A program made the position numbers and the translations under genes. From Prorocentrum cordatum (lineage: Eukaryota; Sar; Dinophyceae; Prorocentrales; Prorocentraceae): 64,000 bases of DNA. The notes under the pieces were generated by a model that searched no databases, was not told the origin of the DNA, and saw nothing but the letters and a program-made list of their open reading frames with translations. Shown here one piece after another: positions 1 through 10,130 of this stretch; the first letter of the stretch is position 1; each line of letters opens with the position of its first letter. The stretch is taken from assembly GCA_963575745.1 (NCBI GenBank), contig CAUYUJ010003619.1, positions 1-64,000 of the forward strand. Direction: 5' to 3'.

Positions 1-490
1 GCCGCGCCGCGCCGAACAAGGGCGCGGCGGAGACGCGCTCTTCGCATTCCGGTGCGTCCTGGCACAGCGGCGGCTGGGGCCGATCTACGTGGAAGACGGG
101 CGCGTGGGGCAGCTCGCAGAGGCCGGCGCCAGACGCGCCGCGCGCGCCGCCCCGGCCCGCGAAATGGGCCAAGAAGTAGGGGAGCGCTTGACGTCCCCGA
201 TTCGCGGCGCCCTCGCAATGTTTGCGCGGTCGCGCCGTTCGCTCCGCGCTCGCGCGCGCGGCAGGCGCTGCTGCAGATGACGCAGGCGGCGTCCGTGACC
301 TGCGTGGCTTTCCTGCCTAGCGCAGCGCGCCAGCCTCGCGCTGAGGCATTTTGACGCATTCGCCTGCGGTTGCATTTCTATGAAGAGAGGGCCATTCGCG
401 CGCGGCCCGTCCCAAGGCGCGCAGCGTTCCTGCTCGCGCGCATGGCGCGGCGCGCGGCGTTGCACGCAGGTCTGGTCTCGCCTTATCCGC
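1..490. other. GC-rich stretch, no recognisable feature
   Basis: Very GC-rich sequence with CpG-rich words. No frame shows a family I recognise. It directly precedes the retroelement coding region and may be its 5' untranslated or terminal repeat part, but I could not match it to the candidate right-end repeats at 5269-6081, so this is only a guess from position. Confidence 0.4.
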
Positions 491-491
491 G

Positions 492-2510
492 GTGGGTGCG
501 CCCGCGGAAGGCGCGCGAGCATCCCGCAGAGGCCAGGGCTTCTCGTGCGAGGCCCTGCTCGGCTTGGGGGTGCGCTACCAATGCTCTCGCGCCCTCGTCC
601 TGCCCACGCGCATTGGTGGAGTGTGGCGGGTGGCATCGGTTGCCACCGCAAACGCGCGCATCGGCGGTGTCGCGCCTCTCGCGGAGTCAGCGGCGGCAGA
701 GTTTTGTTGCAAGAGAGGGCGCGCAGGGGCTCACGGTTGCGCAGTCTTCGCACTCTTGTATCATGGTGTTGCGGCCACAACGGTCAAGCATCATGCCGGC
801 GCCGCCGCCGCCGCCGAAACGACGTTGCACGGCGAAGGGCGCGCCGCCCGCGCCGGCGCCGCCGGCGCGGACGGCGCAAGGCGCGCCCTCAAGTGCGACT
901 TCATGCGTCAGGCCCAAGGCAGGACATACGAATTTGAAAAGAAGATCACGTTGGCGACAGACGTCTCAGACGCGGCGCGCTGGATCAGCGAGCGCATGCC
1001 CGGCGCGGTCCGGCGAGCGCGCGAAGAAGCCGTTTGGCGCATTGAAACTCGGGCCCGCCAGCTCGAGCAGAGTGGCGCCATCGAGGCGTGGCACCGCGGC
1101 GCAGACGCAGGCGTTCGCGGGGTCGCCTGGTATGTCAACGGGCCGTTGCTTGCAGAGTTGGCGGCCAGCATTGGACACGTTGATCGCGAATGCGTGGAGT
1201 TCTTTCGTTAGGCGTGCCCACGTGCCGCCGTCGTTTGCTATCGCGCGCCCGTCGCGCGCGAGGGGGCGCCCCTGCTGGGTGAATTACCGGCGTCGGGCAT
1301 TGGCGCGCCTGCTACATTTCCGCAACAGAAGTCCACCGAGGTTCTTTTAAAGGGCGCCCGGGCGGCGAACAAGCGTCTGCTCGCGCGTATGCGCTCCGAC
1401 CCCAACGCGTAAGAGTTGTGGGGCCTCACGGATAAAGATTTTCCGACTATGGAGGATGCGAGCGCCCGAGGGTCTGTCAGACCTCGACTTGGGCAGTACC
1501 ATTCTGGCGCCCCGGTTCGGGGTAGTACAGGGTGTCAGGAGCGACGGCACCCGCAAGGCGCGCGCGCGCGCCCGCGCGAAGCGTTCTTTAAAGCTTGTCG
1601 TGCGCGCGCACTTCGCGGCAGGTTCGCGCGGTGGACGATTGCTCCAGCGCCGCCATCAACGCCGCAACGCGTCCGCGCGAGCGCATGCGGCACGAGACAA
1701 TTGATCACCTATACCTGCTTTGCCGACTATTCACTGAAACGGTGGCCGCTGCGTCGCGAGGGCGCAAGGGCACGCGCGCCCGGGTTGCAGGCATCCGCTG
1801 TGCCGCGCTTGTTTAAGCTCGACATCGACGCCGCCTTCCGGAGGCTTCCTCTGCGACCTGAGCATCGGGCTTTGATTAGGGTCATATTCCGTTACAAGGA
1901 TGAGGTCACGGCGCATGCTCACTGCGCGTGCCCATTCGGGGCAGGCGCGTCGTCCGCTCTCGGCACGCACCGCGTCGCTCTTGTCCCCCGCGCAGTTGCA
2001 AGCCTTCGTAACTGGGAACGCGTTGGCGCCCTCATATTTGCGATTCTACGCCGTGTACTCCACGCGGCGATCCATCGCCACGTGGACGATACGTTCGGCG
2101 CCGAAAGGTGGGCCGAGGCGCGGGGTGTCACGCGAGCCGGCCGATCGGTCGCCGTCACGCGCCGCGCGGCAGGTCGAACGCCTGCTGGATTGCATCGCGC
2201 GCATCGTAAGATGCTTATTGGGCCGGTCCGCGCTGGCAGACGAGAAGATTTCCTGTGCTGCCCCGCTCGGTATCCTGGGACTTCGCGTCGACCTCTCATC
2301 GGAGGGGATGTCGTGCGTTCCGCTGCCCGACAAGATCGCTAAGTGGACAGCACGTATCACGCTGGCACTCGATTCGGGCATCTTACGCGCAGGCGTGGAC
2401 CCAGTTTGCGGCCCGCCACGCAGCGTCGCGGCGCGCGCGGCCAGGTGGCGCGAGCAAACTCGCGGGCGCACTAGCCTGGGCATCCGGTAACATGTTCAAC
2501 CGCGCGGGGC
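492..2510 (+). pseudogene. Reverse transcriptase region of the YR retroelement, frameshifted
   Basis: The frame from 492 runs to a TAG at 1209-1211 and reads on in the same frame (GAPLLGELPASG near 1260, then an Asn-Lys-Arg-Leu-Leu-Ala-Arg helix) to a TAA at 1410. The RT blocks then appear in alternating frames: RFGVVQG near 1510, RAVDDCSSAAINAA near 1628, ETIDHLYLL near 1693, LDIDAAFRRLPL near 1818 (motif A, Asp) and HVDDTFGAE near 2080 (motif C, where YVDD would be expected; His replaces Tyr). The thumb-like KW..I..AL and ASKLAG..W segments follow at about 2330-2500. At least four frame changes are needed, so no full protein can be made. Family assignment follows from the YVDD-FG type motif and from the RNase H and recombinase downstream. 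Confidence 0.7.
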
Positions 2511-3281
2511 ACGCCATGCTCAGGTGTGTTTTTTTCTGCACCGTGCGCTGGCAGCGCACCCATTTGCCACGCCCACGTTGCGGCAGGCCGATCTACGCCC
2601 AGACGCATCGCGGCTCCCCCGACATGCCGCAAGCGCTACGTCTAGTGCTGCGGTGGTGGTTGATCGTGCTGGGCGGCGAGCTGGCACAGTCACGAAGGTG
2701 GTGCGACGAAGCGGCGGGCCCCGTGGCCCATCTGTTCTGCGACGCAGCCAGCCGCCCGCCCATGGCGGCCGCCGTGCTGTTCGTTGCCACAAATGCTACT
2801 GGACGCGCATGCCACCTGCCGCCCGGCACGGCTGCGCAGGTCAGCGTCAGTTTTGGTCGCGACGCGCGCGCACGCGTGCGCCAGGATCATGACGGCGTTC
2901 CAGCCCAGGGAAGATAATCAAATCATGGGCTTGGAAATGCTGAGCATTGCCCTGGGCTTGTGCTCGTTTGAACACCTGCTCAGCCGTCGGCGCGTCGTAA
3001 TCTGGTCTGACAACACAGGCGCGCAGGCCGCCGCCGGCAGCGGCGCCGCGCGCGCGTTCGATCACGCTTGTCTCGCACACGGCCTCTGGGTCAAGATTGC
3101 GCAATTGCGGTGTCTAGCACGTGTGGAGCGGGTGCCGTCAGACGAAAATATCGCAGATGATCCGTCCAGGGGTGACTTCGGGCTGTTGCGGCAGCTCGGC
3201 GCAGTGCGAATGGATCCGCACCTGGACGAGACGTTCTGCACGCCAGCGTCATGGACGTCGATGCTCATCCCGACAAGGTGA
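2500..3281 (+). pseudogene. RNase H domain of the YR retroelement, frameshifted
   Basis: RNase H removes the RNA strand after reverse transcription. Its acidic residues can be followed across two frames: FCDAASRPP near 2735 (first Asp), GLEMLSIALGL near 2930 (Glu), WSDNTGAQAA near 3003 (Asp) and the final SDENIADDPSRG near 3140, which is the usual DIRS/Ngaro ending (S.EN.AD.PSR). The last part is open from 2784 to 3281. It follows the RT thumb directly, as in other YR retroelements. The frame change between the first Asp and the Glu shows that it is inactive. Confidence 0.65.
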
Positions 3282-4138
3282 GCCAGCGCTCGCAGCACGG
3301 CTACGCTGCGAGGCAGCCGAAACTCGGCGCCAGCTATCGGGCATCTCGCGGCGCGCGCCACGGCTGACGCGCGCCACTCAGCAGGGGCTCACACCGCAAA
3401 GTCCACGCGACCTAGCCTGTATCATTATGTCTCACGATGATTTCGCCGCTCAGCTGAGCAATGTTCTGCCCAGAGCGTCGCGTGCTGATGTCGACGCGGT
3501 TTGCTCTTGCCTGCGGTTTAACGGGACGACGCGCTGGCAGCACCTCGAGGGTGCGCTGTTCGATGACTTTCTGGGTCGCGAACGCCTTTCTGTCACCGCA
3601 GCGACAGCAGTGCGAGAGCTGCTGGCACGCCCGCAAGGTGGCGTGCATCGCGGGCGAGCGGGTCGCGCGCGCCGCGCGTATTCTTTAAGGACGATGGGCG
3701 AACGCCAGGCCCAGCGGTGGCGAGGCGGCGCGGGCGCGCCCGTCGAGTCAAGGCTCTGCGAGCTCGGCTTCTTCATCGTCCTCTTCCTCGAGTGTGCGGT
3801 TATGGGCGCCCCGCGTGGTCCGTCGCAGACCGCTTTTCTCCGCGCGTTGCACGCGCGCGACGTCTTCGCGCGCGGCCGCGCGCGCAGGGCATCCAAGGGC
3901 CGGCGCCGCCACCGGGGCCTCCACCCGCGATGCTTGCGGCCCGTCGGCGGCGCAGCGGCAGCTCGGCAGCGGGCCCAGTGGCAGCGGCGCGCCGTGCGCT
4001 ACGTACGGCAACGGAAGGTTTCGAGCGTCAGATGGGCGATCCGCGTTGCGAGATCGCGAAGGCTGCCGCAGCCGTCGCGTCGCCCGAGGCGGGGCGGGCG
4101 TGGGCCCAGGTTGCCCGTGACAGCGCCCTTCTCGGATC
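3282..4138 (+). other. Linker between RNase H and recombinase, degenerate coding
   Basis: A coding-looking but frame-broken stretch. Around 3430-3650 one frame gives an acidic helical segment (DDFAAQLSNVLPRASRADVD) followed by HLEGALFDDFLGRE. I do not recognise a domain. Position suggests the N-terminal part of the recombinase ORF. Proline, alanine and arginine-rich translation after 3850 is probably only GC-rich sequence. Confidence 0.35.
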
Positions 4139-5087
4139 GTGCCCGCGGTCACTACCGCAGGTTCGCAGCGGCTTCGAATGTTGGGTGAAGTTCGCGCGCG
4201 ACGTTTTGCAGCGCAAAGGCAGCGAACTCCCGCCGTCGGTCGACGGTCTTTTGCTCTTGCGACGTTCAGGTGTCGCGCGACGTTCTGCAATTACCTTTCG
4301 CATTTGAAGAAGGCATGCCACGTCGCGCGCGTGGCAGACGCAGCGTTCACGCACGCGTCGCTGGCCGGCGCCAAGCTGGCTATCGAGAAGCGTTCGGGTT
4401 GGTCGGCACGACCCCGCATGGCGGCCCTGATGCGCGTGCTGGAACAGCTACTGGAACGCCCAGGCGCGTTGCCAGAGGGGCCCGGGCTGGGTCTCCTCCT
4501 CGTGACCGCGCACGCGTTCCTACTTCGCCCCCCGTCGGAAGCGCTGGTCATCCAACGGGCCGCCTCGCTCGACGACGCGTCACATTTACGCGCGGGCCTT
4601 TTCATCAGCGAAGAGGCGGCCGTCTCATCGCTCGCCAGACGGAAGAACCGGGAAAGACGGACAACTATTGCGCGCTATTGCTGGTGTCAGCGCTCGCGCG
4701 CCACGTGCCCCGCACACGCTCTCGGCGCGCGGTTCAACTCGCAGTCCGTTGGAGAGGCCCCGTGGGCGGGCTGGTGCGCCACGGGAGTGCGCAACGCGCC
4801 GCGGTCGGCACTGCGTCACACGGGAGTAGTTAACGCCGACGCCTACGGCACCCGCTCGTTCCGTCGGGGCCACGCCCAAGACATTGTGGAGTTCGGCGGC
4901 CGAGTCACCGACATCCTGAAGGCAGGTGACTGCAGCTTGGACGCGCTATCTTGACGTTGAGAAGATGGAGCGCCAGGCCGTCGCCGAGGCGCATTTCGGC
5001 GCGTCGCCCAGTGACGACGAGGGTGGGGATTCAGAAACCCCCGGCGTCCAGCGACGTCATTCCACGCTTGGTCGGTGCAAGTAACGT
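4139..5087 (+). pseudogene. Tyrosine recombinase of the YR retroelement, catalytic Tyr out of frame
   Basis: The core-binding part is at about 4150-4320 (SLPQVRSGFECWVKFARDVL, then LSHLKKACHVARV). The catalytic part has LLRPPSEAL near 4528 (first Arg; LLRPSE is typical), YGTRSFRRGHAQDI near 4850 (the H-x-x-R region, here with RRGH) and ILKAGDC near 4915. The open frame stops at 4954. One frame over, starting at 4948, the sequence reads RYLDVEKMERQAVAEAH and then an acidic SPSDDEGGD tail, the expected C-terminus including the nucleophilic Tyr. A one-base indel just before the Tyr codon thus inactivates this copy. The enzyme would have integrated the element's circular DNA. Confidence 0.7.
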
Positions 5088-5268
5088 CGCGCCAGGCCCC
5101 TTCGCACGCTCGTTCGCCCCCGTTCGGTCCATCGGTCGCTCTCTCGCGGGCCACGCGTCTGCGGCCGTCTCTCTGCCTGGCACTGGGCGGCAGCGTGCCT
5201 GCGGGTGCCGCAGGCCCGCTGTGTGGGGCAGCGCTCGGCCTCAGCCCCTGGGTCCGCGGCAGTGGGCA

Positions 5269-5441
5269 TGGTGCCCATGCGCTTCGGCCTGCGCCCTGGC
5301 GCGCCGGCCGCCTGTGTCGTTTGACGCGGTGGGCTGGCGTGTCGGCTGTTGGCGCACGGCCGCGGCCTCACCCAACGTTGTTTGGGTGCCGTATTCCCCC
5401 CTCTGGGCGGCGTCGCGGTCGGACTTCGCCGCGAAGGAGAC
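5269..5441 (+). repeat. Direct repeat copy 1 (candidate B1 of split repeats)
   Basis: 173 bp, about 96% identical by eye (7 differences, several of them CpG-type transitions) to 5909-6081; spacing is exactly 640. It starts at TGGTGCCCATG and ends at GCGAAGGAGAC. It lies just downstream of the recombinase end. Ngaro/PAT-type elements end in B1-A2-B2 split direct repeats, which fits this position, but the matching A1 copy has not been found in the window. Confidence 0.8.
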
Positions 5442-5908
5442 GCATGGGGCAGTAATAACTTGTTATTGCAAGTCATAAGTCGACGCCCCCAGGCGGGAGT
5501 GTCCCGCCGTCGGCGCACCGCACGATGGCGGGCGCCCGCGTGTCCACCCGCCACGCGCCGCCGCTACGTCGGGCGGGCCAGGCCCCGCGCGGGCATGCTG
5601 GCGTGCCGCGCGGCCGTGCGTCGGTGCCCTTCCCCCCTCCGCTCCTCCGCGCGCGGTCGCGATGTCTCCTCTTTGCCGCCCGGCCGCGGGGCGGGATATC
5701 AAGTGCCCGGTCATGTCTGCAGCGCCCCACCTACCCAGTGTGCACTCTTAAGGTGGGGCGGCTGGCCGGGGTGTGGTCCTCTGTCTGCCAGCGTGCGGCG
5801 CTGGGCCAACCCTGGGGGCGACGCGCGGGGCGTCCGTTCGCCAGAGTGCGTCGGACGCGACCGCGGTCGCGCTTCTTTTCTCCCACCCACCACCCTTGAG
5901 GGGGGGGG

Positions 5909-6081
5909 TGGTGCCCATGTGCTTCGGCCTGCGCCCTGGCGCGCCAGCCGCCTGTGTCGTTTGACGCGGTGGGCTGGCGTGTCGGCTGTTGGCGCACGGC
6001 CGCGGCCTCGCCCAACGTTGTTTGGGTGCCGTATTCCCCCCTCTGGGTGGCATCGCGGTCGAACGTCGCCGCGAAGGAGAC
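5909..6081 (+). repeat. Direct repeat copy 2 (candidate B2 of split repeats)
   Basis: Second copy of the 173-bp repeat at 5269-5441. The 467 bp between the copies would be the A2 segment in the Ngaro model. It is GC-rich and has no recognisable gene. Sequence after 6081 no longer matches the first copy's flank, so 6081 is a plausible element end. Confidence 0.8.
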
Positions 6082-6520
6082 TTGCCAGTTTGGAAGCATT
6101 TTGAGCATCGGAGGTCCTCCTGGAGCCATCTTGGGCGAAAGAACAGCCCCCCGCACATCGCGACCCCCCCGAGACAAAACTAGGGCAGGGGAGGGGAGTG
6201 GTACGTTTTTTTGCAAGAGGAAAGACACCAATTAGACCACCTACGCTCAAGAGGCCGGTGGGATTCCACTCGATAGGGTTCACGCACTGCTTCCTTTCAT
6301 GGCGAAGGAGGGGGGGGTCTTGCGCGGGGGGGTGCAAGGCCCGAAGGGGCCTAAAACACTACCCCCAGGATCACTGCCTCGATGCCTATGGATCCTCGAT
6401 CCCACTCCTCGATCGCTCTCCCCCTCAATCCTCCTCCTCCCCCCCCTCCTCCTCCTCCGAGCACATCTCGATATCCCTCTTTGGGTCGGGTCAGTTGGGT
6501 CCTGGGGGGAACGGGCGCCG
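6082..6520. other. No gene seen; short C/T-rich patch
   Basis: Unremarkable sequence with a CCTCC-rich patch at about 6425-6465. No frame stands out. Confidence 0.4.
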
Positions 6521-6595
6521 GGCCGATTTGGCGCGCGGTTAGAGCAGAGGAGAAGAACCCGAAGGTCGGCGGTTCGAATCCGAGTGGGGGCGTTC
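6521..6595 (+). ncRNA. tRNA-like sequence with pol III A and B boxes (tRNA pseudogene or SINE head)
   Basis: TTGGCGCGCGGTTAGAGC (6528-6545) resembles a tRNA D-arm/A box and GGTTCGAATCC (6571-6581) is a perfect B box/T-loop. The arms do not fold into a proper cloverleaf: only three T-stem pairs form, the anticodon loop lacks U33 and the acceptor ends do not pair. It is best read as a decayed tRNA or the promoter head of a tRNA-derived SINE. No T-run terminator follows closely. Confidence 0.5.
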
Positions 6596-6646
6596 CGGAG
6601 GCATTCTGCTCAAACAGAGTTCTGGCAGCAGGGGGGCGCACGGGCC

Positions 6647-6823
6647 ATGCCCCGCAAAACCCGGAAAAAGCTAGTCGAGGCGCACCGCCGCGGAGCACTG
6701 CGGAACGTCGCCAAGGACGAGCGGGCGGCGGCGAAGAAAGCGGCGAAGGAGGAGAGGGACAAGAAGGACAATAACAAGAAAAAGGAGGCGGATAATGATG
6801 AGAAGACGCCCAACAAGGCGTGA
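6647..6823 (+). CDS. Small Lys-rich charged ORF, 58 aa (doubtful)
   Basis: Starts MPRKTRKKLVEAHRRGA and continues as a charged helix (RAAAKKAAKEERDKKDNNKK) with a Lys/Asp/Glu tail. It lies 50 bp after the tRNA-like head. No homologue is recognised and low complexity makes chance likely; it could also be an exon fragment. There is no Kozak-like or splice evidence beyond the open frame. Confidence 0.15.
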   Translation: MPRKTRKKLVEAHRRGALRNVAKDERAAAKKAAKEERDKKDNNKKKEADNDEKTPNKA

Positions 6824-6859
6824 GCCGGCGCGCGCGCGCGGGCGGGAGACACGCGCCTC

Positions 6860-7097
6860 CGCCCTCCTCCCCGTCCTCCTCCTCCCTCCCCCTCCTCCTC
6901 CCCCCTTCCCTCCTCCCCCCTCCCCCAGCAGGCAAGGACAAGCGCGCGCTCCCGGAATTCGCTCTCGGAGCCCGCGGCGCGACCCGCCCCCCCCCCCCGC
7001 GGATGTCCCCGGGCCCCCCCCCCAAAGACGCGCCTCAACAACTGGGGGCCGCCGTCGCGCTGCGCCTTGGACCTCTGCGCCGGGCCTGCCTTCCCGT
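6860..7097. repeat. C/T-rich low-complexity tract
   Basis: CCTCCTCC-rich sequence to about 6935, then C-rich runs to 7030. Long frames through it are compositional only. Confidence 0.6.
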
Positions 7098-7480
7098 TGA
7101 AAAGATCAAGACGGGGGTTGTTCTGCAATTTCGGCGCCTGCCTTCCCAGCGATCCAACGCGTTGAAAAGATCAGGGCGGGTTTTTTTCTGCAATTCCGGC
7201 CCGCAGGGGCCCGCGCCGGGCCTCGGGGGCGTCAAAAAGCGACTCGGCGCAAGGGCTCCCGCGAGGGCGCGAAGTTCTTCGCGGCCCTCGCCCCCCCCCC
7301 CCCACCTCGCCCTCCACTGCGCCCTCGGGGCGGCGGGGGGGGGGGGGGGGGGCGGCGCGAGAGCGCAAACTTATTCGCGCTTCGCGGAGCGCGAGGCGCG
7401 AAGGTGGGGGCCATAGAGGATGAAAAATCGGCCTTGGGGAACGGGTCGAGATTTCTTGAAAAAAAATCACGGCGACGGAT
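7098..7480 (+). mobile_element. Diverged CAGACCCCC-type short element with a GCGCGAAG element inside
   Basis: A GTTGAAAAGATCARG word is duplicated at 7098 and 7162 (64-bp period). From 7162 the order matches the CAGACCCCC inverted-repeat family seen at 31733 (GCGGGTTTTTTTCTG, GGGCCTCGGGGGCGTC, AAAGCGACTC), is then interrupted at about 7243-7412 by a copy of the GCGCGAAG element, and resumes with GGGGAACGGGTCGAGA and AAAAAAAATCACGGCG. This is a nested insertion. Confidence 0.5.
7243..7412 (+). mobile_element. GCGCGAAG hairpin element, copy 1
   Basis: Starts with GCGAGGGCGCGAAGTTCTTC and ends with TTCGCGGAGCGCGAGGCGCG. A C-run and a G-run sit in the middle. Other copies are at 8879-9032 and 14349-14507. 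The ends are self-complementary (CGCGAAG/CTTCGCG), as in a short foldback transposable element without coding capacity. Confidence 0.55.
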
Positions 7481-8216
7481 CTTCGGGTTCCTGCTCCTTT
7501 TCCGCCTTTCCTTCCACCACCTTCCGCGGGCGCCTCGCTACAGCCTTGCCCGGGGCTCTCTTTTAACAAAAGGAAGCATTACTAAACAACGTTGTCTAAA
7601 GTAACAGTTGTAGCCGGCCCCTGGCCAAGGGTTCCTTACTCCTACAGTGCGAGGGCGCGCTGGCGACGCCGCTTAGAGAGCGCGGCTTCACTTCGGATTG
7701 CGTACTTGAGCGAACTCGACTAAGGTGTCTGTATTCCTAACCTTCCATCGGTTGGGTCCTCATTTTTGAATTGAACAGCGGGGTGCCGACTCCCATCTCC
7801 TTTTTTTTCCCGCCCTCTGTCCTCCTCTTCGCCTGCCTGCGCCTGTCTGCGCCTGCCTGATGAGGGCCCCCCCCATCCCTGGGGGGTTGCGAAGTGCGAA
7901 GTCGTCGCCACTTTCGAGGGCTGCTGGGGTGGCCAGCGCAGTGGAGCCCCACGCAGACCCAAACGGATCCTCGCCATCCTTGGGGAGGCTGCGAAGTGTG
8001 ATGCCGTCTCGTTGTTCCCGTCCTCGTCTCGCCCCCCGTGCCCCCGCTGCGCCGCCGTCTCTCTCCCGTCGTTGCCCCCTGGTGTGCCTTGCTCTGCTGC
8101 CCCCGTCGCCCGCGGCGCTTCGTTCTGGGATTTGGCCCGCCGTTCACACCGCGTCCCTGCTGTGAGCTTGTAGCAGGCATCTCGCTCCTACTTCGCGCGC
8201 CCCATTCCTCGCTCTC
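7481..8216. other. No gene seen
   Basis: Mixed sequence. It holds GGGGGGTTGCGAAGTGCGAA (7878) and GGGGAGGCTGCGAAGTGTGA (7982), a weak 104-bp direct repeat. No exon-like frame. Confidence 0.4.
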
Positions 8217-8720
8217 CTCTTCCCCCCCCCCTCTTCCTCCCCCATCCCCCTCCTCCTCCTCCTCCTCCTCCTCCTCCTCCTCCTTCCCCTCCTCCTCCTC
8301 CTCCTCTCACTTTCCTCCTCCTCCCTCCTCTCCTCCTCCTCTTCCTCCCCCCCTTCCTCCTTCCTCCTCCTCTACCGCCTCCTCCTCCTCTCCTCCTCCC
8401 TCATCATACTCCTCCTCCTCTCTACACCCCTCCCCCTCCTCCTCCTCCTTTTTTCCTATTTCTCTATCCTCTTTCATCCTTCCTCCTCCTCCTCCCTCTT
8501 ACCTCTCCTCTTACCTCTCCTCATCCTCCTCATCATCCTCCTCATTCCTTCAATCCCTACCTCCTTCCTCCTACTCTCTCCCCTCCTCTCCTCCTCCTCC
8601 TCCTCCTCATCCTCCTCTTCCTCCTTCCTCCTCCTCCTCCTCCTCCTCCTCCTCCTCGCCCTCATACTCCTCCTCCTCATCCTCCTCCTCCTCCTCCTCC
8701 TCCTCCTCCTCGTCGCTCTC
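8217..8720 (+). repeat. (TCC)n polypyrimidine tract, about 500 bp
   Basis: Nearly uninterrupted CTCCTCC with occasional T, A and CAT variants. Reading frames give poly-Ser, poly-Pro or poly-Leu, and poly-Glu/Arg on the other strand; none is a gene. Such tracts can form triplex (H-DNA). Confidence 0.9.
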
Positions 8721-8878
8721 TCGCCTCCCTCGCCTCCCCAATCCGGGCCCTCGTCGCCGCCAGGGTCGCACAATTCTCCAGGACGCGCGGGCCTGGCTGG
8801 TTCCACGCGCCGGCCGTGCCGGCGCGGCACCGCGCGACCGCACCTCGGAGCGGCGCGCGGCCGGTTGCGCGATTGTCA

Positions 8879-9032
8879 AGGGCGCCTTCGAGGGCGCGAA
8901 GTTATTCGCGCTTCGCCGTTCGGTTCCGATTCCTCCTCCTGGTCCCCTTTTCCCCTGGGGGGCGGCGCGAGAGCGCGAATTTCTTCGCACTTCGCGCAGC
9001 GCGAAGCGCGAGGCGCGAAGGTGGGAGCCCTT
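8879..9032 (+). mobile_element. GCGCGAAG hairpin element, copy 2
   Basis: CTTCGAGGGCGCGAAGTTAT begins and GCGAAGCGCGAGGCGCGAAG ends the unit. The central part (CGGTTCCGATTCCTCCTCCT) matches the copy at 14349. Palindromic ends and no coding capacity. Confidence 0.6.
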
Positions 9033-9333
9033 GTTCCCGCGCGCGTGGGGGCGGGACGAACTCGTGAGGCCCGTCGCCCCCCGATGTTCAGGAACGGAAG
9101 ATGGACGTACACGTACATGAAGCCACGCTGGTTTTGAGAGAGCTCACTGCCAAACCCGAGATCACGCGGTCAGTCTCGCGGATCGAGGGGCGATGTTCTT
9201 GTAGTAGCTGGGCTCGTACGTTTTTTGTGGATCCCCCCGTTGTCCCAGCTCTCGGTCGGTGGCGAGCTCGATGGCCGCGCGCCCAGCCGCCGCCGCCCCC
9301 CTGAGGGTTGGAGGAGGCGCGATGGGGGGACGA
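9033..9333. other. No gene seen
   Basis: Unique-looking sequence between the hairpin element and the ATGT microsatellite. No frame or motif recognised. Confidence 0.35.
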
Positions 9334-9835
9334 TACCTATATATATATACATATGTGTGTGTGTATATTTGTATATATAAATGTGTGTAGGTATATTTGT
9401 ATGTATGTATGTATGTATGTACGTATACATGTGCGTATGTATGATTGGATGCATCCATGTTTGCATGCATATATGTATGTATGCATGCATACATGTTGAT
9501 TTGTAGAGATGTATGTATGTTTTTGCATGTGTACACACATATATATATGTGTATACATATGTATACATATGTATTCATATATATATATATAGATACCGGT
9601 GTGTGTAACTGAATGTGTATATGTTTATGGACGTGTATGTGCATATGCGTCTGTATGTATGTATGCATGCATGCATGTATGCGTGTATGTATAACTGGTA
9701 TGTATGTGTGCATGTATGCATGTATGCATGAGCTGATGACTGAATTAATGATTGAATGAAATTATGTATGTATGTGTGTATGTATGTGCCTGTCTGTATG
9801 GATGGATGGATGGATACAGGTGGACGTATACATAT
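9334..9835. repeat. Degenerate TG/ATGT/TATA microsatellite, about 500 bp
   Basis: Interleaved ATGTATGT, TGTG, TATATA and GATGGATG runs. Translated Tyr/Ile/His-rich frames on the minus strand are artefacts of the 4-bp repeat. Confidence 0.9.
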
Positions 9836-10130
9836 AAAAAAGGGGCAGCGAGGGCTGCTGAACAAAAAGAATGTGCCCTTTCGGGTCCCTAAAGGGGCCC
9901 TGAGACCCCGGGCGGGTCCGAAAACGACACCTGCCTTCCGCCCCCGTGCATCGCCACCGTATTTACTCGCACCCATAAAGGGGCATGCCGTGCTTCGCGG
10001 CTGCCCCTCCCTGCCTGTTGCCCGCTGCTCTCCTCGGCGCCCACCGTGCGGGGGGGGAGGAGGAGGAGGAGGAGGAGGGGGAGGAGGAGGAGGGAGGAGG
10101 GGAAGGGGGAGGGGGACGCCTTCCGTTGCG
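9836..10130. repeat. Element fragment and (GGA)n tract
   Basis: 9875-9930 resembles the middle of the CAGACCCCC family (GGGGCCCTGAGACCCCGGGC). 10048-10115 is a GGA/GGGGA tract. Confidence 0.5.

Larger units (their letters stand above)
480..6081 (+). mobile_element. Decayed tyrosine-recombinase retrotransposon (DIRS/Ngaro-like)
   Basis: The plus strand carries, in the DIRS order, a reverse transcriptase, an RNase H and a tyrosine recombinase, followed by a pair of 173-bp direct repeats. Such elements copy RNA to a circular DNA and integrate by the recombinase rather than by an integrase, so they lack long terminal repeats and leave no target duplication. All three domains are broken by frameshifts and stops, so this is a dead copy. 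The left edge is not resolved and may lie outside the window. The right edge is set at the end of the second direct repeat. GC content and CpG density are higher than in most of the window. A plain LINE is excluded by the recombinase block and by the absence of an endonuclease. Confidence 0.75.

Noticed and set aside
1-5000. LTR retrotransposon or endogenous virus
   Set aside because: No protease, integrase or env, and no long terminal repeats; the recombinase block and split repeats point to a YR element.
6521-6595. Functional tRNA gene
   Set aside because: Acceptor, anticodon and most T-stem pairs are missing and U33 is absent.
9162-9713. Minus-strand Tyr/His/Ile-rich frame
   Set aside because: Translation of an ATGT/TG microsatellite; likewise 41145-41639 and 17542-17955.
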